A DNA stretch of 64,000 nt from Streptomyces sp. NBC_00557 (GTDB lineage: Bacteria; Actinomycetota; Actinomycetes; Streptomycetales; Streptomycetaceae). This document shows positions 8,955 to 16,293 of the stretch, one piece after another. Each line of letters begins with the position of its first letter. Position 1 is the first letter of the stretch. A model generated the notes under the pieces. That model saw nothing but the letters and a program-made list of their open reading frames with translations. It did not search any database and was not told the DNA's origin. The translations under genes and the position numbers were made by a program. The DNA lies in assembly GCF_036345995.1 (NCBI RefSeq), contig NZ_CP107796.1:3410001-3474000 (forward strand), read 5' to 3'.

Positions 8955-9998
8955 CTACGCGCTGATGTCCTTCGCCGTGAACCGCGCCCAGGCCGCCGAG
9001 CCGAACACGGCCGCGTACAGCGCCTGCAGGCCGAGGTTCTTCGTCAGGTCGTCCCAGTAGACGGGGTCGCGCATCAGGTCGGCGAAGGACAGCCAGTAGT
9101 GCGAGAAGAAGTACGGCCGCAGGGCGTGCAGCTGGGGTATCTGGTCGAGTATCTGAACGGTGATGAGCAACCCGACGGTGGTGGCCATCGCCGCGATGCC
9201 GCTGCTCGTGAGCGTCGACACGAACAGGCCGAGCGCCGCCACGCCGACCAGTGAGGCAGCGACCACGAGGGCGATCAGCAGGGCCCGGGCAAGGCCTTCG
9301 GCGAAGCTGATCCGCGTACCGGATATCGTCGTCAGCTCGCCGAGCGGGAAGAGCAGCGCACCCACGATCAGCGCGGAGACGGCGACGACCAGCGTGGCCA
9401 GCACACAGAAGGCCAGCACGGTCGTGTACTTGGTGAGCAGCAGCCGGGTACGGCCGGCCGGCGCGACCAGCAGATAGCGCAGGGTGCCCGCGCCGGCCTC
9501 GCCCGCTATCGCGTCGCCCGCGACGACCCCCACGGCCATCGGCAGGAAGAACGGCAGCGTCGCGGCGAGTGCCGTGAACACCAGGAACAGGCCGTTGTTG
9601 GTGATCTGCGTGATGAACGCCGGGCCCTGGCCACTGTGGTCCGCCGTCCCACCGCCCCGCGTCTGGATCTTCACCGCGATCCCCACCAGCACCGGCACGG
9701 CGGCCAGCACCCCGAGCAGCGCGAGCGTGCGCCAGCGGCGCAGCGTCGTGACGAGCTCACTGCGCAGCAGCCCGAACGCCCACAGGGGGCTCGGCCTGCG
9801 TACGGCCGGCGCGGGAGCCGGCCCGGACTCGGGGGTCGGCCCGGACTCGGGGGTCGGCCCGGGCTCGGTGGTCGGCCCGGGCTCGGAGATCAGCTCGGCC
9901 TTCTCAGTCGTCCCGGACGCGGGGACCGGCTCTGCCTCCGGGGCCGGCCCGGAGGCGGGGACCGGCTCGCCTCCGGGAAACGTCTCAGCCCGCGACAT
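8955..9998 (-). CDS. ABC-2-type transporter permease
   Basis: This is the membrane subunit of an ABC exporter whose ATPase is encoded immediately upstream with a 14-bp overlap. After a disordered Pro/Glu/Gly-rich N-terminus of about 75 residues there are about six hydrophobic helices. They include LALLGVLAAVPVLVGIAV and TLPFFLPMAVGVVAGDAIAG; the latter, followed by GTLRYLLVAP, is typical of ABC-2 permeases. The N-terminal region is encoded by 18-bp tandem repeats (9820-9891). It is co-directional with the LolA-like gene further upstream, suggesting a three-gene envelope unit. The substrate is unknown. Confidence 0.88.
   Translation of the reverse strand: MSRAETFPGGEPVPASGPAPEAEPVPASGTTEKAELISEPGPTTEPGPTPESGPTPESGPAPAPAVRRPSPLWAFGLLRSELVTTLRRWRTLALLGVLAAVPVLVGIAVKIQTRGGGTADHSGQGPAFITQITNNGLFLVFTALAATLPFFLPMAVGVVAGDAIAGEAGAGTLRYLLVAPAGRTRLLLTKYTTVLAFCVLATLVVAVSALIVGALLFPLGELTTISGTRISFAEGLARALLIALVVAASLVGVAALGLFVSTLTSSGIAAMATTVGLLITVQILDQIPQLHALRPYFFSHYWLSFADLMRDPVYWDDLTKNLGLQALYAAVFGSAAWARFTAKDISA
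9820..9891. repeat. Four 18-bp tandem repeats inside the permease gene
   Basis: Four consecutive units of 18 bp (starts 9820, 9838, 9856, 9874) differ by one to four bases. Each encodes a Gly-Pro-Thr-x-Glu-type hexapeptide in the cytosolic N-terminal tail. The copy number could vary between strains without changing the frame. Confidence 0.85.
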
Positions 9999-11031
9999 CG
10001 AAGCCCTCCCCCGTCAGTGCCACGAACGCGTCCTCCAGCGAGGCCCGTTCGACCGTGAAGCCCCGGACCCGTACCCCCGCCGCGACCAGGGCCGCGTTCA
10101 CCTCGGCCAGGTCCCGCGCCGGCGGTTCGCCCGTGACCCGGTCACCCTCGGCGGTGACGTCCCCGACGCCCTGTTCCTTCAGCACCCTGGCCGCCTCGGC
10201 CGGATCCGGGGTCGTCACCACCAGCCGGCCGCGCGCCCCGGCCGCCAGGTCGGCCACCGCTCCCTGGGTGATGAGCCGGCCGCGTGCCATGACCGCGGCA
10301 TGGGTGCAGACCTGCTCGATCTCGTCGAGGAGATGGGAGGAGAGGAAGACCGTCGTGCCGTCGGCGGCCAGCTCCCGGATCAGGGTGCGGATCTCGCGCA
10401 TGCCCTGCGGGTCGAGGCCGTTGGTGGGCTCGTCCAGCACGAGCAGCCGGCGCGGCTGGAGCAGCGCGGCGGCGAGGCCGAGGCGCTGCTTCATGCCGAG
10501 CGAGTACGCCTTCGCCTTCTTGCCGGCGGCCGCCGCGAGACCCACCCGGTCCAGGGCGGCGGCGACACGGGCACGCCGCGTGCGGGGGTCGGCGGTCGGG
10601 TCGGCGGCGTCGTAGCGCAGCAGGTTGTCCCGGCCGGAGAGGAAGCCGTACAGGGCCGGACCCTCGATGAGCGCGCCGACCTGGGGAAGGACGGACCGGG
10701 CCGCCCGGGGCATCGGGCGGCCCAGCACGCGGGCCGTGCCCGCGGTCGGCTCGATCAGGCCCATCAGCATGCGGATGGTGGTGGTCTTGCCCGAGCCGTT
10801 CGGACCGAGGAAGCCGAAGACGCTGCCCGCCGGGACGGTCAGGTCGAGGCCGTCCACGGCGAGCTGTCCGCCGCGGTAGCGCTTGGTCAGGCCGCGGGTG
10901 GCGATGACGCTCGCCTCCGCGTCCTCCGGGACACGCTCCTCCGGCTGCCCCGGGGCACGCTCTTCCGGGTGCCCCGGGGCACGCTCTTCGGCGTCCCCCG
11001 CCTCCCGCTGCGTGGCGGACGGTCCGTCCAT
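9985..11031 (-). CDS. ABC transporter ATP-binding protein
   Basis: This is the nucleotide-binding subunit of the ABC-2 exporter, 348 aa from the chosen start. Walker A is GPNGSGKTTTIRML, the signature is YSLGMKQRLGLA, and Walker B is LLVLDEPTNGLDP, followed by the switch region SSHLLDEIEQV. The ATG at 11031 is chosen over 11070 because GGGGGAG lies about 6 bp upstream. The first 45 residues contain three 8-residue repeats (EERAPGHP-like) before the ATPase domain proper (VIATRGLTKRYRGG). The C-terminal 80 residues match the regulatory extension seen in antibiotic- or lipid-exporting ABC-2 ATPases. Confidence 0.9.
   Translation of the reverse strand: MDGPSATQREAGDAEERAPGHPEERAPGQPEERVPEDAEASVIATRGLTKRYRGGQLAVDGLDLTVPAGSVFGFLGPNGSGKTTTIRMLMGLIEPTAGTARVLGRPMPRAARSVLPQVGALIEGPALYGFLSGRDNLLRYDAADPTADPRTRRARVAAALDRVGLAAAAGKKAKAYSLGMKQRLGLAAALLQPRRLLVLDEPTNGLDPQGMREIRTLIRELAADGTTVFLSSHLLDEIEQVCTHAAVMARGRLITQGAVADLAAGARGRLVVTTPDPAEAARVLKEQGVGDVTAEGDRVTGEPPARDLAEVNAALVAAGVRVRGFTVERASLEDAFVALTGEGFDVAG
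10928..10999. repeat. Three 24-bp tandem repeats in the ATPase N-terminus
   Basis: Units at 10928-10951, 10952-10975 and 10976-10999 are near-identical 24-mers. They encode an acidic octapeptide repeat upstream of the ATPase fold. Together with the repeats in the permease gene, both exporter subunits carry repeat-encoded tails. Confidence 0.8.
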
Positions 11032-11103
11032 CGGCTCCCCCCCTCGATGCGTGCTCTTCTGAAGGGTCAACGTCCGGTCACGGTCCGTAGTGCCCGAAGC
11101 GGG

Positions 11104-12318
11104 TCACTTTCGCGCGTCGGCCGCCTTCACCAGGGCGTCCTTGGTGACCGCGCCGACGTACACCTTGCCGTCGTCGGTGATCAGGGCGTTGACCAGACGG
11201 GTGGAGAAGAACGTGCCCTTGCCGAACCCGCCCGACACCTTGTCGCCCAGCGAGCCGAGGAAGCCGCCGAGGTCACCGGTCTTGGAGCCGGCCGGCAGGC
11301 CGCCCTTGGCGCCGGTGTCGAAGGTGGCGATGGACGTCCAGCCCTTGCCGAGGACGTCGGAGCCGTTCATGCCCTTGCCGAAGCCCTCGCCGGTCGCCCG
11401 CTCGTGCTTCCGGGGCGCCGCGTCTTGCTTCTGCTCCGTCACCTTCGCGCCCTTGGGCGGGGTGAAGGCGAAGGTGGAGGCGGCCGGTTTGGCGAAGGAG
11501 ACCTGGGCGAAGCCCACGTCGAGGACGGCGGCGCCGCCGCTCTTCGGGGTCAGCGTGAACTTCAGCGGCATGCCCGTCTTCGCGTCGACGGCGATGCTGA
11601 TCGCGCCGACCGTGGTGCCGGACTGGCGGGGCTTGACCAGCAGCTTGTAGGCGTCGCGGCCGGCGACCCGCTCGGTGCCGTCGACGGTGACGGACGTGGT
11701 GTCGTCCACCGACTTCAGGGCCTGGCCGGCGAAGTCCTTCGGGGTGGCCGGGGGCTCGGCCCGGTGCTCCGTGCCGGAGTCGGCCGCGGTGCCGTGGTAG
11801 ACCTCGTTGCTCTTGCTGTCGTAGCCCCACACGTTCTTGCCGTTGTGGATGAGGCTGTACTCGGAGCCGCTCTCCAGCAGCGACAGCTTCTGCTTTTCCG
11901 GGCCGTCGGCGGCGACGCGCAGGGTGTGCGTGCCGGAGACCAGTTCGGTGAGCTTGGACTGCGGGTCGGCGGAGGAGCCGTCGCCGGAGCCCTTGGCGGC
12001 GCCGGAGGCCAGGCTGTTCTCCAGGCCGCCGAGGTCGGGCAGGCCGAGGTCGGTGTCGATCCGCACGGTCCCGGACATCTGCTGGACGTCCGACTTGGCG
12101 ATCTTCTCGATGAGCTGCTGGGCGGTGATCTTGGGCAGGTCGGGGTCACCGGAGGCGGCGAGCGCCGGGACCAGACCGATCGTGGCCGCAGCCACACCCA
12201 CCACCGCGACCGGGACCGCGTAGCGGGCGGCCTTGCGGCGGCCGGCGTGCGCTTCCTCGTCCCGCGTGGCGTCCACTCGTGCGGCGTCCACTGCGTCGTC
12301 GGATTCGTACGGTGCCAT
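11104..12318 (-). CDS. LolA/RseB-like exported lipoprotein-carrier-fold protein
   Basis: This 404-aa protein has a cytosolic head of about 35 residues and one transmembrane/signal helix (YAVPVAVVGVAAATIGLVPAL). A large extracellular domain with LolA/DUF2092-type beta structure follows (IEKIAKSDVQQMSGTVRIDT, YKLLVKPRQSGTTVGAISIA, VDAKTGMPLKFTLTPKSGG). ATG at 12318 is preceded by GGAGGT with 9-nt spacing. In Actinobacteria such proteins probably sense or carry lipids in the envelope; this is inferred from the fold only. The ABC exporter genes follow after 72 bp in the same direction, so a joint envelope role is plausible. Confidence 0.78.
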   Translation of the reverse strand: MAPYESDDAVDAARVDATRDEEAHAGRRKAARYAVPVAVVGVAAATIGLVPALAASGDPDLPKITAQQLIEKIAKSDVQQMSGTVRIDTDLGLPDLGGLENSLASGAAKGSGDGSSADPQSKLTELVSGTHTLRVAADGPEKQKLSLLESGSEYSLIHNGKNVWGYDSKSNEVYHGTAADSGTEHRAEPPATPKDFAGQALKSVDDTTSVTVDGTERVAGRDAYKLLVKPRQSGTTVGAISIAVDAKTGMPLKFTLTPKSGGAAVLDVGFAQVSFAKPAASTFAFTPPKGAKVTEQKQDAAPRKHERATGEGFGKGMNGSDVLGKGWTSIATFDTGAKGGLPAGSKTGDLGGFLGSLGDKVSGGFGKGTFFSTRLVNALITDDGKVYVGAVTKDALVKAADARK

Positions 12319-12380
12319 GTCTGCCTTACCTCCGTCGTCGGCGGCGGCTGTCCTCACGCTGGTCCACCTGAGCCGCCATT

Positions 12381-12429
12381 CTCACCCGAATCGGTGAGGA
12401 GTGGTGATTTCCGTGGTTTCCATCTCACC
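12381..12429. promoter_or_regulatory. GGTGAG inverted/direct repeats upstream of the LolA-like gene
   Basis: CTCACC (12381-12386) pairs with GGTGAG (12393-12398), and another CTCACC lies at 12424-12429 in the same AATCGG context. The three half-sites lie 63-111 bp before the LolA-like start. They look like an operator; no regulator is assigned. Confidence 0.35.
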
Positions 12430-12566
12430 AAATCGGCCTTGAGGAAGCGTCAGACCTCGGAGCCAACTCCGTGTACTCCTGCGGTATGACGCGCAGGGCA
12501 TCCGGCTGCGCCGACCCGTAGGGGTCCACCGGAACGGAGGGGGCCGTACGGGGCGGGAGGGTCGTT

Positions 12567-12634
12567 CGGACACGGGGCCCGAGGTCGCACGGACACGCGG
12601 CCCGAAGTCGCACACGTACAGGCCGGAGGTCGCA
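12567..12634. repeat. 23-bp tandem repeats in an intergenic region
   Basis: Two 23-bp units (12567-12589, 12590-12612) differ at two positions, and a degenerate 22-bp third copy ends at 12634. Each ends in a GTCGCA core. They occupy the 424-bp gap (12319-12742) between the polyprenyl synthase stop and the LolA-like start. In this gap I see no gene, only these repeats and the GGTGAG half-sites. Confidence 0.7.
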
Positions 12635-12742
12635 CGGGTACGCTCGCGATTTCGTGCAGGCACGCGCGCGTGGCCGTACGAGGTGGCGTGGCGCCGGAGT
12701 CCGACGTGGCGCGCGTCGTCGGAGGAGTGCGGGCGAGGCGGG

Positions 12743-13753
12743 TCAGCCGGCCCGGTGGACGACCGCGTCGCACAGCTCCAGCAGCGCCGCCTTGGCGTCG
12801 CACTCCCGCAGCGGGGCGAGCGCGGCGCGGGCCTCCTCCGCGTACCGGACGGTGTCCCGGCGGGCCTGCTCCAGCGCGGGGTGGGCGCGCAGCGCGGCCA
12901 GCGCCTCGGCGTGCCGGGCGTCGTCGCTGAGGTCCGAGTCCAGCAGCTCGCACAGGGCGATGTCCTCGGGCAGCCGCAGGCGGGCGGCGCGCTCGCGCAG
13001 CCGGAGCACGGGCAGCGTGGGGATGCCCTCGCGCAGGTCGGTGCCCGGTGTCTTGCCCGACTCGTGGGAGTCGGAGGCGACGTCCAGGACGTCGTCGGCG
13101 AGCTGGAAGGCGACCCCGAGCCGCTCGCCGTACTGGGTGAGCACGTCGACGACCGTCTCGTCGGCGCCCGACATCATCGCCCCGAACCGGCAGGACACGG
13201 CCACCAGCGAGCCCGTCTTGCCGGCGAGCACGTCGAGGTAGTGCTCGACCGGGTCGCGGCCGTCGGAGGGACCGGCGGTCTCCAGGATCTGGCCGGTGAC
13301 CAGCCGTTCGAACGCGAGGGCCTGCACCCGGACCGCCTCGGGGCCGAGGTCGGCGAGGATCTGGGAGGCGCGGGCGAAGAGGAAGTCGCCGGTGAGGACC
13401 GCGACGGAGTTGCCCCAGCGGGTGTTGGCGCTGTCCACGCCGCGTCGCACGGCCGCCTCGTCCATGACGTCGTCGTGGTACAGCGTGGCCAGGTGGGTCA
13501 GCTCCACGACCACGGCCGACGGCACGACGCCCGGCGCGTAGGGGTCGCCGAACTGGGCCGCGAGCATCACGAGCAGCGGCCGGAACCGCTTCCCGCCGGC
13601 CCGTACGAGGTGCTGCGCTGCCTCCGTGATGAACGGGACCTCGCTCTTGGTGGCCTCGAGCAAGCCTTCCTCGACAGCCGCCAATCCGGCCTGGACATCG
13701 GCTTCCAGAGCCTGGTCCCGCACGCTCAGCCCGAACGGCCCGACGACGGTCAC
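12743..13753 (-). CDS. Long-chain (E)-polyprenyl diphosphate synthase (hepta/octa/nonaprenyl type)
   Basis: This prenyltransferase extends allylic diphosphates with isopentenyl diphosphate to make the menaquinone side chain. The 336-aa protein has AGGKRFRPLLVML, the first Asp-rich motif region LYHDDVMDEAAVRRG, KTGSLVAVSCRFGA, and the second Asp-rich motif AFQLADDVLDVASD. The absence of bulky residues just before the first motif is compatible with a long-chain product; chain length cannot be fixed by eye. GTG at 13753 has AGGAGA upstream. Its presence near menG, mqnA, mqnC and nuo supports a quinone role. Confidence 0.9.
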   Translation of the reverse strand: MTVVGPFGLSVRDQALEADVQAGLAAVEEGLLEATKSEVPFITEAAQHLVRAGGKRFRPLLVMLAAQFGDPYAPGVVPSAVVVELTHLATLYHDDVMDEAAVRRGVDSANTRWGNSVAVLTGDFLFARASQILADLGPEAVRVQALAFERLVTGQILETAGPSDGRDPVEHYLDVLAGKTGSLVAVSCRFGAMMSGADETVVDVLTQYGERLGVAFQLADDVLDVASDSHESGKTPGTDLREGIPTLPVLRLRERAARLRLPEDIALCELLDSDLSDDARHAEALAALRAHPALEQARRDTVRYAEEARAALAPLRECDAKAALLELCDAVVHRAG

Positions 13754-14142
13754 GAGGGGTCTCCTGTCTGCTGGTGTCTACTGGCGATTACACGGTTTGT
13801 CGATAGGTCGCTGCCATCACTCAAGTCAGCGTATCCGGTCCCTGTTCGATCACCGATAGCGCCCACCGGTCCAGCCCGGGTGCTACCGGGCCATGACCGG
13901 TATGTTTTCGATCAAGTGGTAAAAACGTACATTCATCGACTTAACAGGAACCCACCCGCTTTGTCGCGAACGACAGGCGGGCGGAGCCTCCCCGTGCACC
14001 CTCCTCCATGCCGCCGCGATCACCTACGGCATCGGCAGACATCGCGATCACCACGACAACGACGGGCACCATGCCACGGGTTCCGCCACTCAGCCGATCC
14101 ACGCAAATCCCTCATGTCGGATTTGGAATACTTTGTTATTTC

Positions 14143-14156
14143 GTGAGTTGGGTCAC
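14143..14156. promoter_or_regulatory. Crp-type site upstream of the SLT gene
   Basis: GTG, six bases, then GTCAC matches the Streptomyces Crp consensus GTG-N6-GNCAC exactly. It lies about 240 bp before the riboswitch in the long divergent region 13754-14544. The match is short and one chance occurrence in the window would not surprise. Confidence 0.35.
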
Positions 14157-14384
14157 GCGCCGCCTCACAGGCGGGAACCCGCCGCACCCCTCTCCCTCTT
14201 TGCCCGGGCGGCGAGTTGAGACTTGGCAACCGCAAAGGATCAAGTACCCCACACGGCATCGATCAAGGCCAAATGGGGCATTATGTGACGCAGACACTTG
14301 TTCCCGGCGTGTGCTCTCGCATACCTTCCCGGCCGTCGGGCGGACGCCGAATCCTGCCGCCGCCCGCTCACCCATCCACGGACC

Positions 14385-14537
14385 ATTCGTACGGCAGGAG
14401 CGGGGGACCCAGGTAAGTCGCCGGACCGGTCGGCACCGCACCGGTACGGCTAGGGGTGAAGCCGTGTCTCCTTTGGGCACGGCCGGGCACCTCCCCGCCC
14501 GAACCCGACAGCTCACCTCGCAGGCGTCGGAGAGGAA
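14385..14537 (+). ncRNA. c-di-AMP (ydaO/yuaA) riboswitch
   Basis: The leader of the SLT gene carries the conserved ydaO blocks in order. These are GGAGCGGGGGACCCA (from 14397), GGCTAGGGGTGAAGCC (from 14448), and a CGGGCAC segment with CCCGAACCCGACAGCT followed by CACCTCGCAGGCGTCGG. The last block runs into GGAGAGGA, the Shine-Dalgarno sequence of the ATG at 14545. In Streptomyces this class precedes cell-wall hydrolase genes such as rpfA and represses them when c-di-AMP is high. The rest of the gap (13754-14384) shows an AT-richer promoter-like region but no gene. Confidence 0.92.
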
Positions 14538-14544
14538 CGTCCCC

Positions 14545-15033
14545 ATGCCTGCAGCCGCTCGGCACCGCCGACCCCGCAACAGCCGCCTCGCCCGCGTCCT
14601 CGCCGCCGCCGGCACCGGCGCCGCCGTACTCGCCCTGCCGCTCATCGGCGCCACCAGCGCCTCCGCGGCCACCACCAGCGGCACCACGACCCCCGCCACC
14701 CCCGGCGGGTACCGGAACAACCTGGACGGCTGGATCCGCCAGTCGCTCGCGATCATGTCCCAGAAGGGCATCCCCGGCACCTACGACGGCATTTACCGCA
14801 ACATCATGCGGGAGTCCTCCGGCAACCCGAACGCCGTCAACCTGTGGGACTCCAACGCCGCCGCGGGCATCCCGTCCAAGGGCCTGCTCCAGGTGATCGA
14901 TCCCACGTTCAAGGCGTACCACGTGGCCGGCACCTCCTTCAGCCCGTACGACCCCGTCGCCAACATCACCGCGGCCTGCAACTACGCCGCCGCCCGCTAC
15001 GGGTCCATCGACAACGTCAACAGCGCCTACTGA
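14545..15033 (+). CDS. Secreted SLT-domain lytic transglycosylase (muralytic enzyme)
   Basis: This is a 162-aa exported peptidoglycan hydrolase. A signal peptide (basic start, then RVLAAAGTGAAVLALPLIGA, cleavage near SASAAT) precedes one compact transglycosylase domain. That domain shows RNIMRESSGNPNAVNLWD with the catalytic Glu in RESSGNP, and GLLQVIDPTFKAYH. There is no LysM or other anchor, unlike RpfA. The ATG at 14545 is chosen because the riboswitch ends in its Shine-Dalgarno sequence. Longer frames upstream lie inside the RNA leader. The enzyme likely acts in germination or growth under c-di-AMP control. Confidence 0.9.
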   Translation: MPAAARHRRPRNSRLARVLAAAGTGAAVLALPLIGATSASAATTSGTTTPATPGGYRNNLDGWIRQSLAIMSQKGIPGTYDGIYRNIMRESSGNPNAVNLWDSNAAAGIPSKGLLQVIDPTFKAYHVAGTSFSPYDPVANITAACNYAAARYGSIDNVNSAY

Positions 15034-15213
15034 CGGCCCTCCACACACCTCCACAGCCCACTCCCTGAGGGCCCCTGCGCCTCCACGGGCCCGCCCCTGA
15101 ACGGTCCAGCGACTCCGGCCGCCGCCGGCGCCGCGGCCGCTCCGACCCCGGCCGCCCGGCACGTTCCCCGCACCTGACGGACGGGGGTGTACCGGGCGGC
15201 CGCCGGGCATCCG

Positions 15214-15250
15214 GCACGCGTGCGCGTGCGCGCGTACACGCGCACACGCG
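15214..15250. repeat. 37-nt alternating purine-pyrimidine tract
   Basis: Every base from 15214 to 15250 alternates purine and pyrimidine (mostly GC/GT/AC steps), a composition prone to Z-DNA. It lies in the 288-bp gap between two convergent genes, where I see no other feature. Confidence 0.7.
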
Positions 15251-15321
15251 GGCCGCGCGCGGCCTTCGCCGGGCGGCCGAGTACCGATGTGCCGGCGGCC
15301 GGTCCGTCCGGTGCGCGAGGG

Positions 15322-16134
15322 TCAGCGGACCGGAAACAGTCGTTCGAGGGCGACGGCGACGCCGTCGTCCTCGTTCGACAGGGTGATCTCGTCCGCCACC
15401 GCCTTGAGTTCGGGATGCGCGTTGGCCATGGCGATCCCGCGCCCCGCCCAGTCGAACATCGGGATGTCGTTGGGCATGTCGCCGAACGCCAGCGCCTCCC
15501 CCGCCGCGACCCCGAGACGCTCGGCGGCCAGCGCGAGACCGGTCGCCTTGGTCACCCCGCACGGCTGCAGCTCCACGGTCCCCGGCCCGGACATGGTGAC
15601 CGTGGCCAGCGAGCCCACCACCGCGCGCGCCACGGCCGCCAACTCGTCGTCCGACAGGACGGCATGGCGCAGCAGCACCTTGCTGATCGGCGCGCACCAC
15701 AGGTCGTCGCGCCGGCCGACCCGGACCGCCGGCAGGGTCGGGTGCGGCATCCGGTACCCGGGCTCGATGAGCGTGAGCCCCTCCACGCCGTCCTGGTCGA
15801 CGGCCGCGTAGACCTGCCCCACCTCGGCCTCGATCTTGCCGAGCGCGGTCTCGGCGAGCTCCCGGTCCAGCCGGACCGACCACAGCAGCCGGCCGCTCCC
15901 GGCGTCGTAGACCTGTGCGCCCTGTCCGCACACCGCGAGCCCCGTGCAGCCGAGGCGCGCGAGCAGGGGCCGTACCCGCGGGGCCGGGCGGCCCGTGACC
16001 ACCAGGTGCCGGGCGCCGGCCCGCGCCACCCGCGCGAGCGCGGCGAACGACCGGTCGGAGACGGTGTCGTCGCCGCGCAGCAGCGTTCCGTCCAGGTCGG
16101 TGGCGATCAGTGCATATGCGGGGGAGGCTGCCAT
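15322..16134 (-). CDS. Cof-type HAD-superfamily hydrolase
   Basis: This is a 270-aa cytosolic phosphatase with a type IIB cap. Motif I is LIATDLDGTLLRGDD near residue 10. Motif II is HLVVTGRPAPRV. Motif III/IV is ALAFGDMPNDIPMFDWAG, followed by GIAMANAHPELKAVADEIT near the C-terminus. These match Cof/YidA-like sugar-phosphate or cofactor-phosphate phosphatases; the substrate is not predictable. The ATG at 16134 lies after a short gap from the upstream flavoprotein gene in the same direction. Confidence 0.88.
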   Translation of the reverse strand: MAASPAYALIATDLDGTLLRGDDTVSDRSFAALARVARAGARHLVVTGRPAPRVRPLLARLGCTGLAVCGQGAQVYDAGSGRLLWSVRLDRELAETALGKIEAEVGQVYAAVDQDGVEGLTLIEPGYRMPHPTLPAVRVGRRDDLWCAPISKVLLRHAVLSDDELAAVARAVVGSLATVTMSGPGTVELQPCGVTKATGLALAAERLGVAAGEALAFGDMPNDIPMFDWAGRGIAMANAHPELKAVADEITLSNEDDGVAVALERLFPVR

Positions 16135-16293
16135 GATCAGAGAATACGGATACCGCGCCCCCTCGACTCACCGTGCCGCCCTGCGCACTTACGTGCTGAT
16201 CGGCCCCAAGTGGCGTTCCCCCGCTCCCTGATGGCCGGCTCGAGGGGTGACCGGACGCGGGCCGGTGACGTGACGCATGGTTCCGCATCCGTG

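Noticed and set aside
9820..9891. Repeats as a CRISPR array
   Set aside because: The units are contiguous, without spacers, and keep the reading frame of the permease.
9484..12489. A 1001-codon plus-strand open frame
   Set aside because: It lies opposite the ABC exporter and LolA-like genes, is low in complexity and shows no motif.
14008..14544. Longer start for the SLT protein
   Set aside because: This region holds the promoter and the conserved riboswitch RNA, and the extra residues show no signal peptide; the ATG at 14545 gives a perfect one.
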